Shown: positions 17,253 through 26,880 of the stretch, in pieces
How positions within the stretch are numbered: position 1 is the first letter of the stretch
Layout: the number at the start of each line of letters is the position of its first letter
Assembly (NCBI GenBank): GCA_951812795.1
Contig: OX638325.1
Span: 1-64,000, forward strand
Length of the DNA: 64,000 bases
Reading direction: 5' to 3'
Origin: an uncultured Dehalococcoidia bacterium
Lineage (GTDB): Bacteria; Chloroflexota; Dehalococcoidia; Lucifugimonadales; Lucifugimonadaceae
Position numbers and translations under genes: made by a program
Notes under the pieces: generated by a model
Database searches by the model: none
Seen by the model: only the letters and a program-made list of their open reading frames with translations
Told to the model about the DNA's origin: nothing

Positions 17253-17558
17253 TCACCAACCGAGCACTTTTTGGAGGTCGGCGAAGTACTCGGAGAATGC
17301 TCGTCGACCAACCGGTGTTGCTTTTATCCAGGTGCGGGGTTTCTGGTTGTGAAACTCCTTTTCGATCTGGAGGTAACCGGCGTCTTCGAGTTTTCGCAGG
17401 TGAGTGGTCAGGTTGCCGCCGGTGAGAGCGAGATTTGTCTGGATGAAGCTGTAGGTTAACCGGCTGTCGTCGGATTGAGAGACTAGGAGGGTCATGATTC
17501 GCAGCCGGACGGGTTGGTGGATGATCTCGTTGAGGTCGATCGGTTCTTCAGTTTTCAT
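17253..17558 (-). CDS. Winged-helix transcriptional regulator (ArsR/MarR-like)
   Basis: 101 residues from ATG at 17558. IHQPVRLRIMTLL is the first helix typical of HTH_34/ArsR-like regulators. LTYSFIQTNLALTGGNLTTHLRKLEDAGYL is the recognition helix and wing approach, and the remainder (IEKEFHNQKPRTWIKATPVGRRAFSEY) is the beta wing and the closing helix. Its ATG overlaps the stop of the upstream membrane-protein gene (ATGA), so both are made from one message. It probably controls that operon through the palindrome at 18235-18250. No metal-binding Cys/His motif is visible. A longer frame reaching to 18065 exists but is only the shadow of the membrane-protein gene. Confidence 0.8.
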   Translation of the reverse strand: MKTEEPIDLNEIIHQPVRLRIMTLLVSQSDDSRLTYSFIQTNLALTGGNLTTHLRKLEDAGYLQIEKEFHNQKPRTWIKATPVGRRAFSEYFADLQKVLGW

Positions 17559-18190
17559 CGAATGCCGCTCTTGCGTAGCCACATTGCAGCGGCACCGATC
17601 AGTACCAGCATGAGGATGGCGGTGATGGCGTAGGCTGAGTCGCCCGCGAAGTGGTAAGGAATGTAGAAGGCGGCGGCGATTCCGATGCCGAGCATAGATA
17701 TTGCCGGTCGGGACATGAGTCCGAACAGGACGTATCCCAGTGAAACGATTCCGATGGCGATACCGGCAGTGTATTCGGAGGCTGCGCCGTTGGACCAAAG
17801 GCCAGATAATGCGGGGATCAGCCAAGCGGCGGCGGTGACGGTTATCCAGAATGTGAAGACTTTGAGTCCGGCTTTGCGTGCGGTTGCGGCATCTGCGAAG
17901 TTCTTGCTGGCGCGAGAGCCGATTATGCTGCTGGCCACCACGCCGACGATGACGAGGCCGCCCCACAGGGGAGCGTGGTACCAGGGATTGTCGCTGGCGA
18001 AGTCGGATGCGATGTCGTTGATGGCGTATTCTGCGATGTATCCAAGCGCGATGATCGCACCCCAAACGAGGAGGATGGTTGCGGTTCCTGCCAGGTACAT
18101 GGAGCTTTGAGCTTGGCTCAAGGTGCTGTGGATGGCGTTCAAGCTAGCTTCGGGTGTGAGGGCTTCGGGTTTGTTGTCTGGGTTATTCAT
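17555..18190 (-). CDS. Multi-pass membrane protein co-transcribed with a winged-helix regulator
   Basis: 211 residues with about six hydrophobic segments (near 33-52, 73-93, 112-130, 139-155, 160-178 and 185-203) after a soluble N-terminus of 30 residues. Two-gene units of this kind, a small HTH_34 regulator with a 6-helix membrane protein, are common in actinobacteria and Chloroflexota; the membrane partner usually has no assigned function. The stop overlaps the regulator start by 4 nt. The start is 45 bp from the palindromic operator candidate. Confidence 0.65.
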   Translation of the reverse strand: MNNPDNKPEALTPEASLNAIHSTLSQAQSSMYLAGTATILLVWGAIIALGYIAEYAINDIASDFASDNPWYHAPLWGGLVIVGVVASSIIGSRASKNFADAATARKAGLKVFTFWITVTAAAWLIPALSGLWSNGAASEYTAGIAIGIVSLGYVLFGLMSRPAISMLGIGIAAAFYIPYHFAGDSAYAITAILMLVLIGAAAMWLRKSGIR

Positions 18191-18234
18191 GGCGTCATGG
18201 CTCTGTTGGGTCGGGGCGTTGGGTTACATTGTAT

Positions 18235-18250
18235 TACAAACTAGTTTGTA
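18235..18250. promoter_or_regulatory. Operator candidate for the winged-helix regulator
   Basis: TACAAACTAGTTTGTA is a perfect 16-bp palindrome 44 bp upstream of the membrane-protein/regulator operon. A further half-site CAAACTA occurs 16 bp further along (18254-18260), matching CAAACTA in the palindrome. The placement between the operon and the divergent gene, and the symmetry, fit binding of a dimeric winged-helix protein. The link to the regulator is inferred. Confidence 0.5.
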
Positions 18251-18528
18251 TTTCAAACTACGAAGTCATCGTTCGGAATGCTGCAGTGACGGAGCGGATC
18301 GGCGACGACGGGGATCCGTTGCCGCGTGGTTTGGGAAATGCGGATTTTCGGATTGGTTCGAGGTGCGAGCCAGCGACACTACGGAATCGACGTTGAGGCG
18401 GTGGACAATTGGTTCGAATTCGAACGCGTAGCGACTCATGGATTCCGCCAATGACGGTTGTCTAGACTCTTGTTATTGACCAAATTGTGCTGGGAGATCG
18501 ATCGCAGTTGAATTCGGTGTTTAAAGAG

Positions 18529-21504
18529 ATGAGTCATCGAACTACCGGGATATCCCGTGTAGTTGGTTCGAGTGTGGTGTTGGCGATGTTGTTGGTTGGG
18601 TTGGTTGCGGTTGTTGGCTGCTCATCCGAAGAGGAGCCGACCGCGGAGCCATTCAAGACGCGGACTCCGACACCGGTACCGCCGACACCGAAGCCGACGG
18701 CGACCGCGGTGCCAGCGACTTCGACACCGGTACCGCCGACCGCCACTGCCGTCCCTCCCACGGCCACACCGGTACCTGCAACGCCGACGTCGACACCAGT
18801 GCCGCCTTCCGCCACGCCGGTTCCTACACCTCCACCTACTGCGACACCGATACCCCCGACTTCTACGCCGGTGCCTCCCACCGCGACGCCGGTTCCTCCG
18901 ACGCCTACGGCTACGGCGATCCCGGCGGTTTACCGCATCGATTCCTTGGGATGGGAAAGTAGGGGCGCGGAAGGCGACAAAATAGCGGTCCGTTTTACTT
19001 TGAGTGTGGTGAACGAAGGCGAGGCAGGTCGCGTCTCAGGCACGCCGATCAACGCTTCGATCAACGGGGCTGCCGCGATTGCCGTAGCGGATGTCCCTCC
19101 TTTGGACGGTGGTGAGATGACAACGTTGGTTTTTGATGTGCGTCTCGACGCCGGGCAGCAGCTAGTCAAGTTGAGTGTGGACGATTCAGATTCTCTCGTG
19201 GCATTGGATCTGCTGGTTTCGGATGTTTCGATATCGCCGGTTTCGTATCAGGTGCTGGCGGACGAGGTGATCGCGATAAAGGTAATACTGACGAACAGCG
19301 GAACCCTGCAGTCACGTCCGATCCAGTTGATCGCGTTGAATGACGTGGTGGCGACGATTCAACCGTTGGAACCGGGCGCGATCGCGGAAGTTACGTTCAA
19401 CGTTGAGTTGCCAAAGGGCGAACACACGATTGCAGTCACTGCGTCGGCGGATGAACGGGAAGCGAATCTCTCGAACAATACGGCGGAGGTCGATATTGAA
19501 GTTGACTACGTTACGTTGAATGTCCGGGCGAGTTCCGCACAGGTGACGGGTTTCATCCGAGGTGGGTCTGCGGAAGTGGAGATCGGGTTCGCGGTGAGCA
19601 ATGTTGGTGTCGCCAACAGCGGTGCATTCGAGGTTGCAGTAGCTTGTCCTGAAGTGCCAGATCAAACCTGTACGGGTGAAGTCGTGGTAGAGAATCTGGC
19701 TCCGGGAGGTGAGATCACGGGCACGATTGATGCAGTGGTACCGCAGGGTGTTTCGTCGATAACGCTATTTGCCGGTGAACTCGAATACGGATATCAGTGG
19801 GGCGATCAAAACGCGATACCGATCACGATTGAAGTCCCGCTGCAGCCAGATATCGAACCGGTGTTTGGTGCCGAGGCGGCGTTGAACGGTTACTTTAGCG
19901 ATGGCGATGGATCGGTGTCGGTGACGGTCTCGTTGCGTAACGATGGTGCGGAGCCGATACCGGGCGAATATCCGATCGCGGTGGTTTGTGTCGAGGATGG
20001 CGAGGTGTTATCGGGTTGCGGAGATGTTGTGGCATTGGACCTTCGTGACGGCTACGGACCGGTTGATGGGAAATTGGATATTCGCGCACCGTCTGGCGAG
20101 CTTGAGTTGAGACTTGAGGGACCAGTGGTCGAAGGCGTCAACAAAATGTTGTCGACTTCGGTAGAGATATCAGTTCCGGAACGTATCGTTGGCGTCGACC
20201 GCGAGCTTTGGAAATGTTTCTCCCTGACGCAGCAGATCGACGAGTTCCCGCGCGGGAACTGTAGCGGTCGCGATGGCGAGATCATCAAGAAATGGTCTCA
20301 GGATCGACCGGTGACGGTTTGGATCAACGGTCTGTCGGCGTATTCAGAGTTGTTCCAGGATATGTTGCAGGAATTGGCGCCTGAACTGAACTTCTACTAC
20401 CAACTAGTGGCCGAGGAGAGGCGGGCCGATATCGCGGCATATGTGGGGATCAGCTCGGACGACGCAAGGGCGCTAGGGTTTAGCAGTTGTGAGGGTTTCT
20501 GGGGATGCACGAACTATGAGACTAACGACGAAAACGAGGTGGTTTCGGCGGAGATAGTGATCTTCCAGGTCGAAGATGCTGGCTTGCGACAGCTCCGGAT
20601 TATTAACGACACGGTCGAGTATGCGATGCTGCACGGGTTATTGCAGGTTTTGGTGCCAATGAGCTACCGGAATGTGCCCGACAGCGTGTTGAGCATCGAC
20701 AAGGGGCTGCGTTTCAATGAGACGAGCGCTTCTGACCGTGAATTGGTACGGATTTTGACCAGTCCGATGGTTAAGAGTGGTGACAGAACTGCGGACGTGG
20801 AAGCGTTGGTTGTTTTTGCGGATGAGATTTTGGATCCTCAAGAACCGGAGCAGTTGACGAATTTGGAAATCATCGAGCAAGCGCGTCTGAAATTGCACGA
20901 CAGCGAAACAGTTCTTTACAACATGAACGGAGGGTGGTCAGGCGGGACGTGCGTGGACCGTTTTGGACCTTCGCAGGTGACCGCGTCCGAGTTTAGCTCG
21001 CATCGCGGTCTGCATTATCGGCTGACCGATGCATCGGAGCGGTTGTATGCATTCTGGCGGTCGGAAGACGGTAGGGCGGAGTACTGGAACGGTAGCACCC
21101 GATCTTGGCGACGGTTCTCAGCCACCGACGAGCAGGATCTGGCAGTGGAGACGGCGTGGTCGCCGCAATATTCCGATCCGATGGTGTTATTGGCTTCGGT
21201 TTTGTACTTCAGCAACGAAACACTAATCGAGCTTGATCGAACGGATGAGGAAATCGAGTTCCGTGTGGAGCGCATTCGAGGGTACGCCACACCTGAATGG
21301 ACCGATGATCAGGCGCTGTTGTCGGCGACGTTCACTGTCGATCTGAACAGCTACGAGATAGCAACTTTCTCGATGGATTGGTTCTTCGATGTGCGAGGAT
21401 TGGCTTGCGACGAGTATTCAGTCGAGGCGAATCTGATCGAGTATGGCGCGAGTTTGGTTGTGCCATCTGAGGTGCGAGGTGGGTCGCGGGTGATCGGGAA
21501 CTGA
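18529..21504 (+). CDS. CARDB-type lipoprotein with a degenerate metzincin-like C-terminal domain
   Basis: About 990 residues. A lipoprotein signal ends in VAVVGCSSEEE, followed by a long Thr/Pro stalk (about residues 45-135, TPVPPTATPVPP type). Then come three or four Ig-like beta domains of CARDB type (LSVVNEGEAG..., ILTNSGTLQS..., SNVGVANSG...). The C-terminal ~430 residues are homologous to those of the next gene, but the zinc motif HELIH is here YAMLH (around 18529-based residue 698), so two of the ligating/catalytic positions are gone. It is probably an inactive, binding version. ATG at 18529 is chosen; GTG at 18487 and TTG at 18508 are alternatives. Confidence 0.7.
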   Translation: MSHRTTGISRVVGSSVVLAMLLVGLVAVVGCSSEEEPTAEPFKTRTPTPVPPTPKPTATAVPATSTPVPPTATAVPPTATPVPATPTSTPVPPSATPVPTPPPTATPIPPTSTPVPPTATPVPPTPTATAIPAVYRIDSLGWESRGAEGDKIAVRFTLSVVNEGEAGRVSGTPINASINGAAAIAVADVPPLDGGEMTTLVFDVRLDAGQQLVKLSVDDSDSLVALDLLVSDVSISPVSYQVLADEVIAIKVILTNSGTLQSRPIQLIALNDVVATIQPLEPGAIAEVTFNVELPKGEHTIAVTASADEREANLSNNTAEVDIEVDYVTLNVRASSAQVTGFIRGGSAEVEIGFAVSNVGVANSGAFEVAVACPEVPDQTCTGEVVVENLAPGGEITGTIDAVVPQGVSSITLFAGELEYGYQWGDQNAIPITIEVPLQPDIEPVFGAEAALNGYFSDGDGSVSVTVSLRNDGAEPIPGEYPIAVVCVEDGEVLSGCGDVVALDLRDGYGPVDGKLDIRAPSGELELRLEGPVVEGVNKMLSTSVEISVPERIVGVDRELWKCFSLTQQIDEFPRGNCSGRDGEIIKKWSQDRPVTVWINGLSAYSELFQDMLQELAPELNFYYQLVAEERRADIAAYVGISSDDARALGFSSCEGFWGCTNYETNDENEVVSAEIVIFQVEDAGLRQLRIINDTVEYAMLHGLLQVLVPMSYRNVPDSVLSIDKGLRFNETSASDRELVRILTSPMVKSGDRTADVEALVVFADEILDPQEPEQLTNLEIIEQARLKLHDSETVLYNMNGGWSGGTCVDRFGPSQVTASEFSSHRGLHYRLTDASERLYAFWRSEDGRAEYWNGSTRSWRRFSATDEQDLAVETAWSPQYSDPMVLLASVLYFSNETLIELDRTDEEIEFRVERIRGYATPEWTDDQALLSATFTVDLNSYEIATFSMDWFFDVRGLACDEYSVEANLIEYGASLVVPSEVRGGSRVIGN

Positions 21505-21548
21505 GTAGACCACTACTCCATTCAGTTGGCGAATTTAGAATAATCCGT

Positions 21549-24242
21549 ATGGGGTTACGGATTCCGCTATCGGTTGGGTTTGTGGTGTCAGCGGTGCTTT
21601 TGGGTGTGTTTGGGTTGACGGAGATGGCCTCGGCTCAGGGTTCGGTTGAGTCGCTGCGCGTGACGGAGGCGGTGTTGACGGAGGTCGGTGAGGAGAAGTC
21701 GGTGGTGATGTATGAAGCGTTGGTGACGGTGGAGAACGTTGGCGTTGAGGATTTCGCCGGTGCACAACGGGTTGATTTAATGATTGATGGTGGTGATCGG
21801 GTGTTGGTTTACGTGGTGAGTGGGTTGGCTGCAGGTGGCGAGAAACGATTCAAGTTCAGGTTTGAGTTGGCGCCAGGGGGACGGACGGTTAGGTTGTTGA
21901 TCGGGGACGTTGCGCATGAGACGAGTGTGAACGTCGAAGCTGCCGATCTGGTGGTCAGGGTCAATGCGCATCACGTCGTCGGGGGCGGGTTCGTTGAGTT
22001 CGATGTCGGCGTCGAAAATGCCGGTGGGCGACGGGCGCAGATGGTTGAGTTACGCGGCACTTGGCAGAGGGTTGAGGATGGTGAAGTGGGAGAGGTTGAT
22101 TTTGGGTTGTTCGCGGAGGAGATTGGGGTTGGAGGGAGTGCGGTCAAGTTGGTTAGTTTTGAGGTGGATCCTGGGACTTACAGCTTTGTGTTGACGGTCG
22201 CGACGATATCGACGGAGGTCATGTTGGAGAACAATGCGGTTGGGTTGGAGCGGGCAGTCGAGTTTGTGGAGTTTGATGTGGTCGTCGAGTCTTACGACGT
22301 TGTGCGGTGGCACGCGGAGGGTAGGGGACTGGTGTCTGTGATGATGGGGATCACCAATGTGGGGGTGAATGACAGTGCTCAGTTTTTGGTTGGGATTGAA
22401 TGTGAAGAGGGTTTGTGTTCCAATTCGGATTTTGGAACGCCGATAGCTGTCGGTGATACGGCTTCCGTGGTGTTGGAGGTATGGGTGCCGGTTGGGAGTG
22501 CTAGGGCGATGGTTTACGCGGGTGCGAATGAGGATGGGTTTAGGTGGGGTGACGGGAACGTTGTGGGGACTGTGTTCGAGGTTGCTGAGGCGCCGCCGTT
22601 GGAGTGGTCGTTGTCGGCGGTATCGGACGCGGAAGAGTTTCGGTACTGGAGCGATGGATCGGCGAATGCGGTGTTTGAGGCGACGATGGTGAATGTGGGC
22701 AGCGATCTCGTTGTCGGTGAATTGCAGATATCGGTGTCCTGTTCGCAATCGGGCGAGGTTGTTGTCGATTGCGGCGGTGATCTTTCGGTTTCGCTCGATC
22801 CGTCGATTGAACCTAACGTTACGCAGCACGTCGTTAGGGTTCCGAAGGGTGAGACGATGTTGCATTTTTCGCACGGCGAGGACATAGAGTTAACGGCAGA
22901 GGCAATGGTGCCGGAACGCATCTTGGGGGTCGATCGAGAAATCTGGGACTGTTTCAGCGATCGATCGAATGTCCGAAGAGGAACGTCACGAGATTTGGGC
23001 GTAGGTTGCGGCGGATGGCGCAACGAATTCGTGACGAAATGGGAGATCGGAAAGCCGATACTGGTCTGGACGGAGGGCGATCCCGAGTATGTCGCGATAT
23101 TCGATGAGGTGCTGGAATATGTCGCGCCGTTGCTCAATGTCGAGTTTGAGCGGGTGGCAAATAAATCAAGGGCTGAGTTGCGCGCCTATCTGGGTCTGTC
23201 TCGGAGCGAACGGATAAGTGGTCTGCGATGCAATTTAGCGGCTGGTTGCACCAGTTTCGATGTTGGTGATGACGGGACGATCTTGTCGGGAGATTTAGTG
23301 GTTTGGCCGCCACTTTCAACGTACACGGAATCTGGTCGCAACCACATGATTTACAGCATCGCGTTGCACGAGTTGATCCATGCGTTGACGGGTATGTTGC
23401 ATCGGCACGCTGACCGGACGAGCTTGATGGGTTACGACTCGCTGGACTACACCACGCTGGGTCGTACAGACGCGGCGTTGCTCCGGATTACGTCGCACAC
23501 CTTGGTAAAACCTGGAATGCGCTTCAACGAGGTCGGCGAGTTGATAGTTTTCGCGGACGAAATGTTGGATCGGGAGGAAGAAGCTGAAATCACCACGGCG
23601 GAAGTACTGCGTCGGGCCCACGCGACGATGATGGACGCGGGTTCCGCTAGTTACCAAATTTCAGGGGGATGGCCAGAATGCGATATCTTATTTGACGATG
23701 CTCAATACTCGTTAGGCGGGTTCAGGCCGCGCGCGTCTCGTTGGGTGCACTTCAACGATGACAAGATCGACATGTTCCTCGTCCGTTCGCAATCCCGGCT
23801 GCAATTAATCGAGTACTGGGCGTTGATTGAGGGGCAATGGCGCCCGATACTGGGTACGGCGGGCCTGAGGGGTTTGGGTTTCCGGGATTCGTTCTCAAGT
23901 CCACTTACGATGCTGTCGAGCATCGTTCTTTACGGTGACGATGCCGAGTTAATGGTGATTTCTGAGGACGACGGAGTGGTGTCGATCGAGGTTTCGTTGG
24001 AGGGTGCCGATGTACGTACGGGATGGAGCCAGAACACTCAGTTGGGCGTGCAGCTACAGGTGGACACAAGAGATTACACGATCCCGAGCTACCAGCTGGA
24101 ATGGTCGTTCGAATCCGAAGACGCGAATGTTTGCGACTCTTATCGGATTGAAGCCAGCGATGGTGAATATGGATCAGGGTTCGAATTCCCCGACGCGATT
24201 CGGGAAGGGTCGGGGGTTTTGCGTTTGAGTGGAGGTCGTTGA
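21549..24242 (+). CDS. Secreted CARDB-domain protein with a metzincin-like zinc protease domain
   Basis: 897 residues. A Sec signal peptide ends in EMASA-Q (cleavage near residue 29). Residues ~30-430 are tandem beta domains of CARDB type (ALVTVENVGVEDFAG..., VENAGGRRAQ..., ITNVGVNDSAQ...). The C-terminal part contains HELIHALTGMLHRH at residues 607-620. This is HExxH followed by G and a third His, with one more residue between the second His and the Gly than in classical metzincins. SLMGYD, 8 residues later, could be the Met-turn. The active enzyme would thus be a secreted metallopeptidase. It is a paralogue of the preceding gene, 44 bp downstream on the same strand, likely one operon. Confidence 0.7.
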   Translation: MGLRIPLSVGFVVSAVLLGVFGLTEMASAQGSVESLRVTEAVLTEVGEEKSVVMYEALVTVENVGVEDFAGAQRVDLMIDGGDRVLVYVVSGLAAGGEKRFKFRFELAPGGRTVRLLIGDVAHETSVNVEAADLVVRVNAHHVVGGGFVEFDVGVENAGGRRAQMVELRGTWQRVEDGEVGEVDFGLFAEEIGVGGSAVKLVSFEVDPGTYSFVLTVATISTEVMLENNAVGLERAVEFVEFDVVVESYDVVRWHAEGRGLVSVMMGITNVGVNDSAQFLVGIECEEGLCSNSDFGTPIAVGDTASVVLEVWVPVGSARAMVYAGANEDGFRWGDGNVVGTVFEVAEAPPLEWSLSAVSDAEEFRYWSDGSANAVFEATMVNVGSDLVVGELQISVSCSQSGEVVVDCGGDLSVSLDPSIEPNVTQHVVRVPKGETMLHFSHGEDIELTAEAMVPERILGVDREIWDCFSDRSNVRRGTSRDLGVGCGGWRNEFVTKWEIGKPILVWTEGDPEYVAIFDEVLEYVAPLLNVEFERVANKSRAELRAYLGLSRSERISGLRCNLAAGCTSFDVGDDGTILSGDLVVWPPLSTYTESGRNHMIYSIALHELIHALTGMLHRHADRTSLMGYDSLDYTTLGRTDAALLRITSHTLVKPGMRFNEVGELIVFADEMLDREEEAEITTAEVLRRAHATMMDAGSASYQISGGWPECDILFDDAQYSLGGFRPRASRWVHFNDDKIDMFLVRSQSRLQLIEYWALIEGQWRPILGTAGLRGLGFRDSFSSPLTMLSSIVLYGDDAELMVISEDDGVVSIEVSLEGADVRTGWSQNTQLGVQLQVDTRDYTIPSYQLEWSFESEDANVCDSYRIEASDGEYGSGFEFPDAIREGSGVLRLSGGR

Positions 24243-24275
24243 CGCGTCGTTCTGAATGGGGTGCGATGTAACGGG

Positions 24276-25448
24276 TTACGAAATTAACGCGGCCCATTGA
24301 GTGTCAAGGTGAGACTCGATGTAGTCTCGGTCAAGTTCGTAACCGAGTCCGGGTTTTTCGGAGAGGTGGAGGTGACCATCGCGTATGTCAAGCGGTTCGG
24401 TTAGGCAAGCGTTGTACGAAGGGACCGCGTGGTGATTCATCTCGAGGCGGTAAATGTTCGGCACGTTCATTAAAACGTGTGCGCCGGAGATTACGTTGAA
24501 AGAACCTGATGCGTCGTGCGGTGAAATGGGGATGTAGAAGGTTTCGGCTAGGTGCGCGATCTTCTTCATTTCGGAGATTCCGCCGGTCCAACAGATGTCG
24601 GGCATGATGTAGTTGACGAGACCTTCGGTCAGGTAAGGGAGGAAGTCCCACCGGGTGAACTTCCGCTCACCGATGCAGAGGTTTATGTCGGTGTTGCGGC
24701 GGAGCTGGCGGTGTGCTTCGAGACTCTCGGGTTGCAACGGCTCCTCGAACCAAGTCAAGTTGTAAGGCATCATGCGGTTGCAAAGGTCAGTGGCGGTCGA
24801 GACGTCGAAATTTCCGTGGGCATCGATCATTAGCTCGATATCCGGACCTAGACTCTCGCGCAGCGCGGCCATCAGGTCTTCAGCGTGAGCGGCGGCGGCG
24901 GCGGAGATTTTGCCGTCGATGTAGCGGCGATGCTTGGCACCCATTTCAGGCGAGAACGGGTCAAGTTTCAGAGCCTGATAACCAAGAGCGACCTGTGCCT
25001 TGGCGTCGGCGACGCAGGCATCGATGTCATCGGCCGGACCGCAATGCGAGTAGAGAGGCACCGATTCACGCATGGGTCCGCCGAGAAGGTCGTAGACGGT
25101 CCTACTGAGCGCTTTGCCTTTGATGTCCCAAAGGGCCATGTCGACTCCGCTGGCCAGAGTAGTGGCGAATCCGCGGGAGCCCAAGGTGCCGAAGCGTCGG
25201 TATATTTGGTGCCAGATGCGGTCGATGTGATTAGGGTCCTGACCGATTAGTCCTTCGGAGAAGTCTTGACCGACAAGGTCGTTCTTCAATAAGGCATAGG
25301 TCTGGGCGATGACGATGGCACCACCACCGCCTACGTTGGTCGATTCGCCGTATCCGGTGATGCCTTCGTCGGTGTCGATTTCGACAAACATCCATGGTCG
25401 CGATTCTTGAGCGCGTACGACGTATGCACGGAGGTCGGTGATTTTCAT
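24276..25448 (-). CDS. Mandelate racemase/muconate lactonizing enzyme family (sugar-acid dehydratase-like)
   Basis: 390 residues of the enolase superfamily. Visible active-site residues: K161-L-D163, first metal ligand D209 in IDAHGN (with H211), E235/E236 in WFEEP, E261 in CIGERK, D284, and H311 in SPHDASG. This set fits the D-galactonate/mannonate dehydratase-type subgroup, which removes water from an acid sugar using Mg2+. ATG at 25448 (MKITDLRAYVV) is chosen; a longer open frame upstream has no family match. It is divergent from the TIM-barrel isomerase at 25901, which may act in the same pathway. The substrate cannot be specified. Confidence 0.88.
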   Translation of the reverse strand: MKITDLRAYVVRAQESRPWMFVEIDTDEGITGYGESTNVGGGGAIVIAQTYALLKNDLVGQDFSEGLIGQDPNHIDRIWHQIYRRFGTLGSRGFATTLASGVDMALWDIKGKALSRTVYDLLGGPMRESVPLYSHCGPADDIDACVADAKAQVALGYQALKLDPFSPEMGAKHRRYIDGKISAAAAAHAEDLMAALRESLGPDIELMIDAHGNFDVSTATDLCNRMMPYNLTWFEEPLQPESLEAHRQLRRNTDINLCIGERKFTRWDFLPYLTEGLVNYIMPDICWTGGISEMKKIAHLAETFYIPISPHDASGSFNVISGAHVLMNVPNIYRLEMNHHAVPSYNACLTEPLDIRDGHLHLSEKPGLGYELDRDYIESHLDTQWAALIS

Positions 25449-25900
25449 TTGGGGAGCCTCGAGGGTGTCGATTGACAGTTCGCCACTTGTTTCGAATGAG
25501 TAGACGGGTTCATGGTACACATAGTCGTGGTTGTGTGACGGCCTTTGTAAACGAACATATGTTATATTAAGGAAGTAATTGGATGACGATACGAGGGTTT
25601 CGTAACCGTCGTGGATCGCGGTTCTCTGACGGAGACTTTGTTTCGGATTACCGAGGGTTTGAACGTCAGGCCCGTTACAGATTAAGTTTGTTGAATCGCG
25701 CTGACAGTTAGCGCGTATTGGCAGACTATTCAGATAACGGGCTCGAAAGGTTGAGCCGCGAGTCGAAGAATCTGCGGTGGTTGTTGAGGCGGCTTGAGGC
25801 GTATGGGGTAGTGATTGGGTGTTAAACTGCGAACGCATGGATTTGACAGCGTCGTCGATGGCGATGCGCCATGTAATGCAATAGAGGATCAAGGAACGTC
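25449..25900. other. Divergent intergenic region between two sugar-acid genes
   Basis: 452 bp without a convincing gene. It holds a 10-bp palindrome, AACATATGTT (25554-25563), in an A/T-rich patch (ACGAACATATGTTATATTAAGGAAG) that stands out from the G+C-rich surroundings. This is a plausible promoter/operator zone for one or both flanking genes. Confidence 0.35.
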
Positions 25901-26824
25901 ATGCGCTTCTGCTACGCCCACCGGCGATTCACGCTATACCCACAGTCTGTAGACACTTGGGATGTGCACCCGCATAACTACACCCCCGAATTCTTGGATC
26001 GCGCACGCGACACGGGCTTCGACGCCTTAGAATGTGGTTTCGAGGTGCTCGACAAGCTGGGCGACGCCAAGTCGATATCCCAATTCGGCGAGCGTGTGCG
26101 GTCGCACGGTCTCAAGGTCGGTGCTATCCGCTCAGGCGGTACGCTGACTGAGGCGAGGCACGGTCCGCAGAACCGCGAAAAGCTGATGCGTGCGGTCGAG
26201 TACGCCGAGAACGTCGGTGCGGAGGTTGTCAATGGCGCGTTGAGTGCGCCGGCTCGTTATCCTGGGCACCCACCAGGGTCGATACCCGGCAGCGTCAGCG
26301 GTTGGCCCAAGTCCCAAGATGCCAGCAGAGACGCCGAGATGTGGGTCTACGACTCTCTGGCTTCGGCTTTTCAAGAGGTTTGTGATTCGACCGACGATGT
26401 GGACGTGACCATCGAGGTGCACCAGAACTCCCCGGTCGATAACTCATGGTCAGCCGTGTTGATTAACGAGATGATCGACCGCGAGAATTTCGGCATCAAC
26501 CCCGATATCGGCAACATCGTCTGGACATACGACGTTCCGGAAGAGGACTACGATGCGGCGATCGACGCCTTGGCGCCGATCTCGAAATATTGGCACTGCA
26601 AAAACCTGCACCGTGTTTATCATCCCGAGAATCAGCGAACCGTTTTCATCCGCGTGCCCTTGCAAGACGGCGAAGTAGACTACCGGTACGCAATATCGGC
26701 GATGGCCAATGCCGGTTACAGCGGATACATGGCTATTGAAGGCACCCAGAACGGCGATCAGTGGCACAAGGACGGTATTTCGCTCGAGTACGCCAAAGGA
26801 ATCTGGGCCGAGTTTGAGGATTGA
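25901..26824 (+). CDS. Sugar phosphate isomerase/epimerase-like TIM-barrel protein
   Basis: 307 residues. The pattern includes TIEVHQNSPVDNSW (Glu ligand), FGINPDIGNIVWTYD (Asp) and YWHCKNLHRVYHPE (His), then YMAIEGTQNGD (last Glu). These are the four metal-binding strands of AP-endonuclease-2/xylose isomerase-like proteins. AAGGAA lies 6 nt before the ATG. It is divergently arranged with a sugar-acid dehydratase-like gene, so a shared catabolic pathway is likely, though the substrate is unknown. Confidence 0.82.
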   Translation: MRFCYAHRRFTLYPQSVDTWDVHPHNYTPEFLDRARDTGFDALECGFEVLDKLGDAKSISQFGERVRSHGLKVGAIRSGGTLTEARHGPQNREKLMRAVEYAENVGAEVVNGALSAPARYPGHPPGSIPGSVSGWPKSQDASRDAEMWVYDSLASAFQEVCDSTDDVDVTIEVHQNSPVDNSWSAVLINEMIDRENFGINPDIGNIVWTYDVPEEDYDAAIDALAPISKYWHCKNLHRVYHPENQRTVFIRVPLQDGEVDYRYAISAMANAGYSGYMAIEGTQNGDQWHKDGISLEYAKGIWAEFED

Positions 26825-26880
26825 ACGCATCCTTGAGCGCCGAACAATTGAGTCGCCAGCCATCTGGAACGGGGTAATTC

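Noticed and set aside
17559-18065. Extension of the winged-helix regulator to 270 residues
   Set aside because: The extra part is the wrong frame of the membrane-protein gene; ATG at 17558 overlaps that gene's stop in the usual way.
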